Notes under the pieces: model-generated
Told to the model about the DNA's origin: nothing
Databases searched by the model: none
Seen by the model: only the letters and a program-made list of their open reading frames with translations
Program-made: the position numbers and the translations under genes
Assembly: GCA_030635025.1 (NCBI GenBank)
Contig: DAOVZQ010000060.1
Span: forward strand, 1-9,362
Source of the DNA: a bacterium
GTDB lineage: Bacteria > Krumholzibacteriota > Krumholzibacteriia > LZORAL124-64-63
Direction: 5' to 3'
DNA length: 9,362 nt
In this document: positions 6,438 to 9,362 of the stretch, one piece after another
How positions within the stretch are numbered: position 1 is the first letter of the stretch
Layout of the letters: every line of letters begins with the position of its first letter

Positions 6438-7482
6438 GACCCGACTCGAATTCCGAGATCCACCCGTCCAGATCATCGCCGTAAATGCGCCGTGCGCGCT
6501 CCAGACCCTGATCGCGGAACAATTCCAGAAAAAGCTCGCGCCCCCCCTTGTTCACCAGCATCTCCACGAAGGCGCCGGCCACCTGGTAGGACACGGCTTC
6601 CGGGAAGCCGCCCCAGTCGTTCCATAACGCGTCGATGGTCACCGGCGCGCCGTATTCGCGCAACGCCGTACGGACGCGGGCCGAGCGGTCGTCGCCGCTC
6701 ATATCCAGGAAGACGGCGAGACCCTCGGCGATCAGTCCGCATATGCGTTTCGGTTTCAGGGTACGCACCGAGAGTACGTGAGCCATCTCGTGGCCGGACG
6801 TCTGTTCCTTGCGGACATGGACGAGGGAGATGCGGGCGTAGTTGAACCCGATTCGGGGTAGGCCGGCGGCGCGCCCTACCTCGTGCGGATCCCAGACGAA
6901 GTAACGGATGGGACGATCTTCTCCGGCGCCGCACCAGGCCGAGATGAAGGCGTATACGGATTCATGGCCGATGGCGAAGGCGTCGTAATCGAGATTTTCT
7001 ATGGCGGGGGAGAAGCGGAATTCGAAGTGTTCCGTGTCGCGCGCGATCCAGTCGAAGTAGAGAGGGCCGTCGAAGTGACACGCAAGATACAGAGAGGCCG
7101 TGTTGTGGGCATTGGCGGTGGATGATCCCGTGATCACGTCTTCCCAATGGCGGCGGGCGGCTTCCGGGTCGCCTAAATTGAGGGCGCAGATCCCCAGGTA
7201 GAGATGCGACCAGCCGGGGATCCATCCGGGCGCGTCCGGGGAGAGTCCCTGTTCGAGATACGGCGCAGCGGCGGCGAAATCGAAAGTGTCGGCCAAGATG
7301 CGGCCAGTCAAGTGCACGAAGGTCGGATCGTCGGGTGTCTGAACGAGCAGATCGGCGCAGAGGTCGGCGGCCTCCCCGAATCGCTCATGGGCGTAGAGTC
7401 GATTCAGGTCGGACAAGGGATCCGCTCCGGCCGGACCGACGATGAAGGCGAGAGTCAGCAACGCATAGAGAACGGTCTTCAA
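6427..7482 (-). CDS. Secreted TPR-like, HExxH (peptidase MA-like) protein
   Basis: The product is 351 aa from the start chosen here. A clear signal peptide (hydrophobic residues 4-15, cleavage near AGA at 18-20) is followed by helical repeats resembling two or three TPRs (about 22-135). Next comes a domain containing HEMAH (231-235) and AEGLA, with Glu253 seventeen residues after the second His. HExxH plus a distal Glu is the zinc-ligand pattern of gluzincin/peptidase_MA-like proteins. All three presumed ligands and the catalytic Glu232 are present, so an active extracytoplasmic zinc protease is plausible. The substrate is unknown. The frame is open up to ATG 7524, but I chose TTG 7482. It sits six bases after GGAG, gives a compact MKTVLY... 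signal peptide, and lies downstream of a promoter whose -10 element overlaps that ATG. The 3' end overlaps the convergent ABC-F gene by 11 bp. Confidence 0.85.
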   Translation of the reverse strand: MKTVLYALLTLAFIVGPAGADPLSDLNRLYAHERFGEAADLCADLLVQTPDDPTFVHLTGRILADTFDFAAAAPYLEQGLSPDAPGWIPGWSHLYLGICALNLGDPEAARRHWEDVITGSSTANAHNTASLYLACHFDGPLYFDWIARDTEHFEFRFSPAIENLDYDAFAIGHESVYAFISAWCGAGEDRPIRYFVWDPHEVGRAAGLPRIGFNYARISLVHVRKEQTSGHEMAHVLSVRTLKPKRICGLIAEGLAVFLDMSGDDRSARVRTALREYGAPVTIDALWNDWGGFPEAVSYQVAGAFVEMLVNKGGRELFLELFRDQGLERARRIYGDDLDGWISEFESGLSR

Positions 7483-7492
7483 GATTGTCTCC
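7480..7492 (-). promoter_or_regulatory. Ribosome binding site and TTG start of the peptidase-like gene
   Basis: On the minus strand GGAG (7492-7489) is followed by six bases and then TTG (7482-7480). The upstream ATG at 7524 has only a distant G-rich stretch before it. This supports the shorter protein. Confidence 0.6.
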
Positions 7493-7519
7493 GGGTTGAG
7501 GGGCGACGATTTATCGGTC

Positions 7520-7567
7520 AGCATAACAGAGCCGGACCCCTCTTCAAGCGGGATGGATCGAAAAAAA
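7520..7567 (-). promoter_or_regulatory. Candidate sigma70 promoter with UP-like A/T tract for the peptidase-like gene
   Basis: Read on the minus strand, TTGAAG (7547-7542, 4 of 6) and TATGCT (7525-7520, 4 of 6) are separated by 16 bp. The predicted start of transcription is near 7513. A run of seven A/T pairs (7561-7567) falls at about -48 to -54, where an UP element would lie. The -10 contains the ATG at 7524, so that ATG could not be in the transcript. Confidence 0.45.
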
Positions 7568-7592
7568 CTGCCGCCCGCGTCGACCAGGGGCT

Positions 7593-8969
7593 ATGATGCC
7601 GCGGGCACGAACACCATCCGGAGGCGAAACACTGGGTAAGATGAACGAAACGACCGCGGGCAAGGGCGACCTGCACGAGAGGACCGTGCTGGTGGGTGTG
7701 GACCTGCCGGAGCGGTTCGGCCGCAACGCCGGCGATTGCGACCTGGCCGAGCTGGGGCGACTGGTCGACACGGCCGGCGGCGTGGTGAAGGGCGAGGTCC
7801 GCCAGAAACGGGAACGGCCCACGGCAGCCACCTTTATCGGCAAAGGCAAGGTGGAGGAGCTGGCTGCGATCGTGAAGGCGACCGAGGCCACGCTCGTGGT
7901 CTGCGACAACGACCTGTCGCCCGCCCAGGGGCGTAACCTGGAAAAAGCCCTCAACCCGGACGAAGACCTGGACGCCGTCGGGCGCGTGTCGGTCATCGAT
8001 CGCACCGAACTGATCCTGGATATTTTTGCGAACCACGCCCAGACGCGTCAGGCGCGCCTGCAGGTCGAGCTCGCCCAGCTCCAGTACATGCTGCCGCGTC
8101 TGCGCAAGCTGTGGTCGCATCTCGAGCGGCAGGCCGGCGGCATCGGCACGCGTGGTCCCGGCGAGACCCAGTTGGAGACCGACCAGCGGATCATCGGGCA
8201 GCGGTTGGCGCGGCTCAAGCGCGAGCTGAAAGACATCGCATCCGACCGCATCGTCCAGACCAAACAGCGCAGCAAGCAGTTCAAGGTTTCGCTGGTGGGA
8301 TACACCAATGCCGGCAAGTCCACGCTGATGCGGGCGATCACCGGTGCGGACGTGCTGGTGGAGGACCAGCTCTTCGCCACCCTCGACGCCACCACGCGCC
8401 GCGTGGACGTGGACGAGCGGCGGCGCTTTCTGCTGTCGGACACGGTCGGGTTCATCCGTCGGCTGCCGCACAACCTGGTGGAGTCGTTCCGCGCGACGCT
8501 GCAGGAAGTGGCGGAGGCCGATCTGCTCGTTCACGTGGTCGACGCGTCCAGCGAGGATCCCGACCACCAGATCGCGTCGGTCAACAAGGTGCTCGCCGAT
8601 CTCGTGCCCGAGGAGCGGGACACGATCATGGTCTACAACAAGATGGACCGGCTGTCGCCCGACGCGGCGCAGGCCTTCCGTAATCTGAACGGCCATCGCC
8701 ACGAAGAGGCGCTCTTCGTCTCAGCCCTTGATGAAAAGGGTCCGATGGAGGTACGATCAGCCGTGGTGGCGCGGCTTTTGGGCCGCGAACATGTCGTGCG
8801 CCTGCAGGTGCCGTTGACCCGCATGGATCTGGTCGCGGTCTTCCACAGGACGGGGTCGGTGCTCGAGGAGGAGCACGACGTCCGACATTGCCGCCTGGCG
8901 GTGAGGATTCGCGAGCAGGAGCTCAAGCGTCTTCTCGGCCGCGAGCCCGACATCGTGGTGCTGCCCTGA
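7593..8969 (+). CDS. hflX: GTPase HflX, ribosome-splitting factor
   Basis: HflX is a GTPase that binds the 50S subunit and splits stalled or vacant 70S ribosomes, notably after heat stress. The product is 458 aa against 426 in E. coli. The N-terminal GTP-binding-protein domain includes FIGKGKVEEL and LSPAQGRNLE, then RVSVIDRTELILDIF. A short acidic insert (NPDEDLDAVG) precedes that last motif compared with E. coli. The HflX signature GTRGPGETQLETDQR lies at 185-199. The G domain has GYTNAGKST (236-244), TLDATTR (G2), DTVGF (283-287), NKMD (349-352) and SAL (G5), all intact. The start is uncertain. ATG 7593 is very close to AGGGG (7586-7590), ATG 7596 is better spaced from it, and ATG 7641 is nearer the conserved beginning but lacks a good Shine-Dalgarno. 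It is divergent from the peptidase-like gene. The partner hfq, known beside hflX in proteobacteria, is not adjacent. Confidence 0.97.
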   Translation: MMPRARTPSGGETLGKMNETTAGKGDLHERTVLVGVDLPERFGRNAGDCDLAELGRLVDTAGGVVKGEVRQKRERPTAATFIGKGKVEELAAIVKATEATLVVCDNDLSPAQGRNLEKALNPDEDLDAVGRVSVIDRTELILDIFANHAQTRQARLQVELAQLQYMLPRLRKLWSHLERQAGGIGTRGPGETQLETDQRIIGQRLARLKRELKDIASDRIVQTKQRSKQFKVSLVGYTNAGKSTLMRAITGADVLVEDQLFATLDATTRRVDVDERRRFLLSDTVGFIRRLPHNLVESFRATLQEVAEADLLVHVVDASSEDPDHQIASVNKVLADLVPEERDTIMVYNKMDRLSPDAAQAFRNLNGHRHEEALFVSALDEKGPMEVRSAVVARLLGREHVVRLQVPLTRMDLVAVFHRTGSVLEEEHDVRHCRLAVRIREQELKRLLGREPDIVVLP

Positions 8970-8992
8970 CGAGGCGGTCTGGACATAGCGCA

Positions 8993-9020
8993 CCGGCATG
9001 GATGCCGGAGCCCTGTTTTC
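8993..9020 (+). terminator. Short inverted repeat after hflX, weak terminator candidate
   Basis: CCGGCA (8993-8998) and TGCCGG (9003-9008) form a 6-bp stem with a four-base loop. TTTT follows only at about 9016-9019, separated by several bases from the stem. It may attenuate read-through from hflX into the transporter gene rather than stop it fully. Confidence 0.35.
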
Positions 9021-9039
9021 CCGGAGGGAATGGACACCC

Positions 9040-9362
9040 GTGAAGCAACTTCTCGCCAACCGCAATTTCACGGCGGTCTGGGCCGCGTCCTTCGTGTCGG
9101 GCTTGGGCGACAAGATCGCCATCCTCGCCTTCTTCTCCCTGATCTACCATCGAACCGGCGACGTGGTAAGCCTCGGTTTCCTGGCGGCCGCGATGGTGGT
9201 GCCGGGTATCCTGCTGGGACCGGTCGCGGGGGTGGTCATCGACCGCTGGAGCCGTCGCGGCGTGATGGTCGCGAGCGACGTGTTCAGCGTCGTGGTCGTC
9301 TGTACGATTCCGCTGGTGAAGGACCTGGGCCAGATCTATATCCTGGCCGCCCTGCTGGCCGC
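9040..9362 (+). CDS. MFS transporter, N-terminal part (3' truncated by window)
   Basis: The frame is open from GTG 9040 to the end of the window (107 codons). The translation begins MKQLLANRNFTAVWAASFVS, typical of the MFS_3/enterobactin-exporter-like and macrolide-efflux-like group of drug or siderophore exporters. A first membrane helix covers about residues 8-30. A second covers about 40-62 and leads into GPVAGVVIDRWSRRGVMV, a form of MFS motif A (Gly, Asp-Arg, Arg-Arg) in the loop between helices 2 and 3. A third helix begins after it. GGAGGG (9023-9028) precedes GTG by 11 bases, a little far. The ATG at 9030 is out of frame. It lies 70 bp after hflX with a small hairpin between, so co-transcription is possible. 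The substrate cannot be told from this fragment. Confidence 0.85.
   Translation, partial: MKQLLANRNFTAVWAASFVSGLGDKIAILAFFSLIYHRTGDVVSLGFLAAAMVVPGILLGPVAGVVIDRWSRRGVMVASDVFSVVVVCTIPLVKDLGQIYILAALLA

Noticed and set aside
7518..8702. Long 394-aa open frame on the minus strand opposite hflX
   Set aside because: It is an antisense shadow of the well-supported hflX frame in high-GC DNA. The translation is rich in His, Arg and Gln with no domain.
7593..9362. A stress or antibiotic-resistance island made of ABC-F, HflX and MFS genes
   Set aside because: ABC-F and HflX are widespread housekeeping genes, the MFS substrate is unknown, and a divergent peptidase gene lies between. There are no transfer signs in this part.

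Overview
This window is about 9.4 kb of bacterial chromosome from a high-GC organism. Hand counts run near 70% in coding stretches and fall to 39% in one intergenic stretch. The secreted protein encoded next to gyrA has paired aspartate-rich calcium-loop motifs and a FlgD-like/type IX (T9SS type A)-like C-terminal sorting domain. That combination is typical of the FCB group and related candidate phyla (Krumholzibacteriota, Eisenbacteria and Latescibacterota-like lineages). This placement is an inference from protein architecture, not from a marker-gene comparison.

Layout on the + strand: the 3' part of gyrA (1-1491, 5' end outside the window) overlaps by ATGA a 604-aa secreted protein (1488-3302). 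An AT-rich gap with a sigma70-like promoter follows, then an AraC-family regulator with an unrecognised N-terminal domain (3474-4406). A short gap with a strong 9-bp hairpin leads to an ABC-F ATPase (4509-6437). On the - strand, converging on and overlapping the end of the ABC-F gene, lies a signal-peptide-bearing, TPR-like, HExxH metallopeptidase-like protein (6427-7482). It is divergent from hflX (+, 7593-8969), and its candidate promoter lies in the shared gap. After a small hairpin the window ends inside an MFS transporter gene (+, 9040 onward).

The genes do not form one pathway. GyrA supercoils DNA. ABC-F and HflX are both ribosome-associated NTPases. The secreted protein and the peptidase-like protein act outside the cytoplasm. 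The AraC regulator has no evident target here apart from possibly itself. I see no mobile element, CRISPR array, tRNA, rRNA or defence system. The points most worth a second look are the gyrA/secreted-protein coupling, the sharp fall in GC over the sorting domain and the following gap, the hairpin leader of the ABC-F gene, the novel sensor half of the AraC protein, and the apparent swap of the canonical GyrA-box to a later blade.
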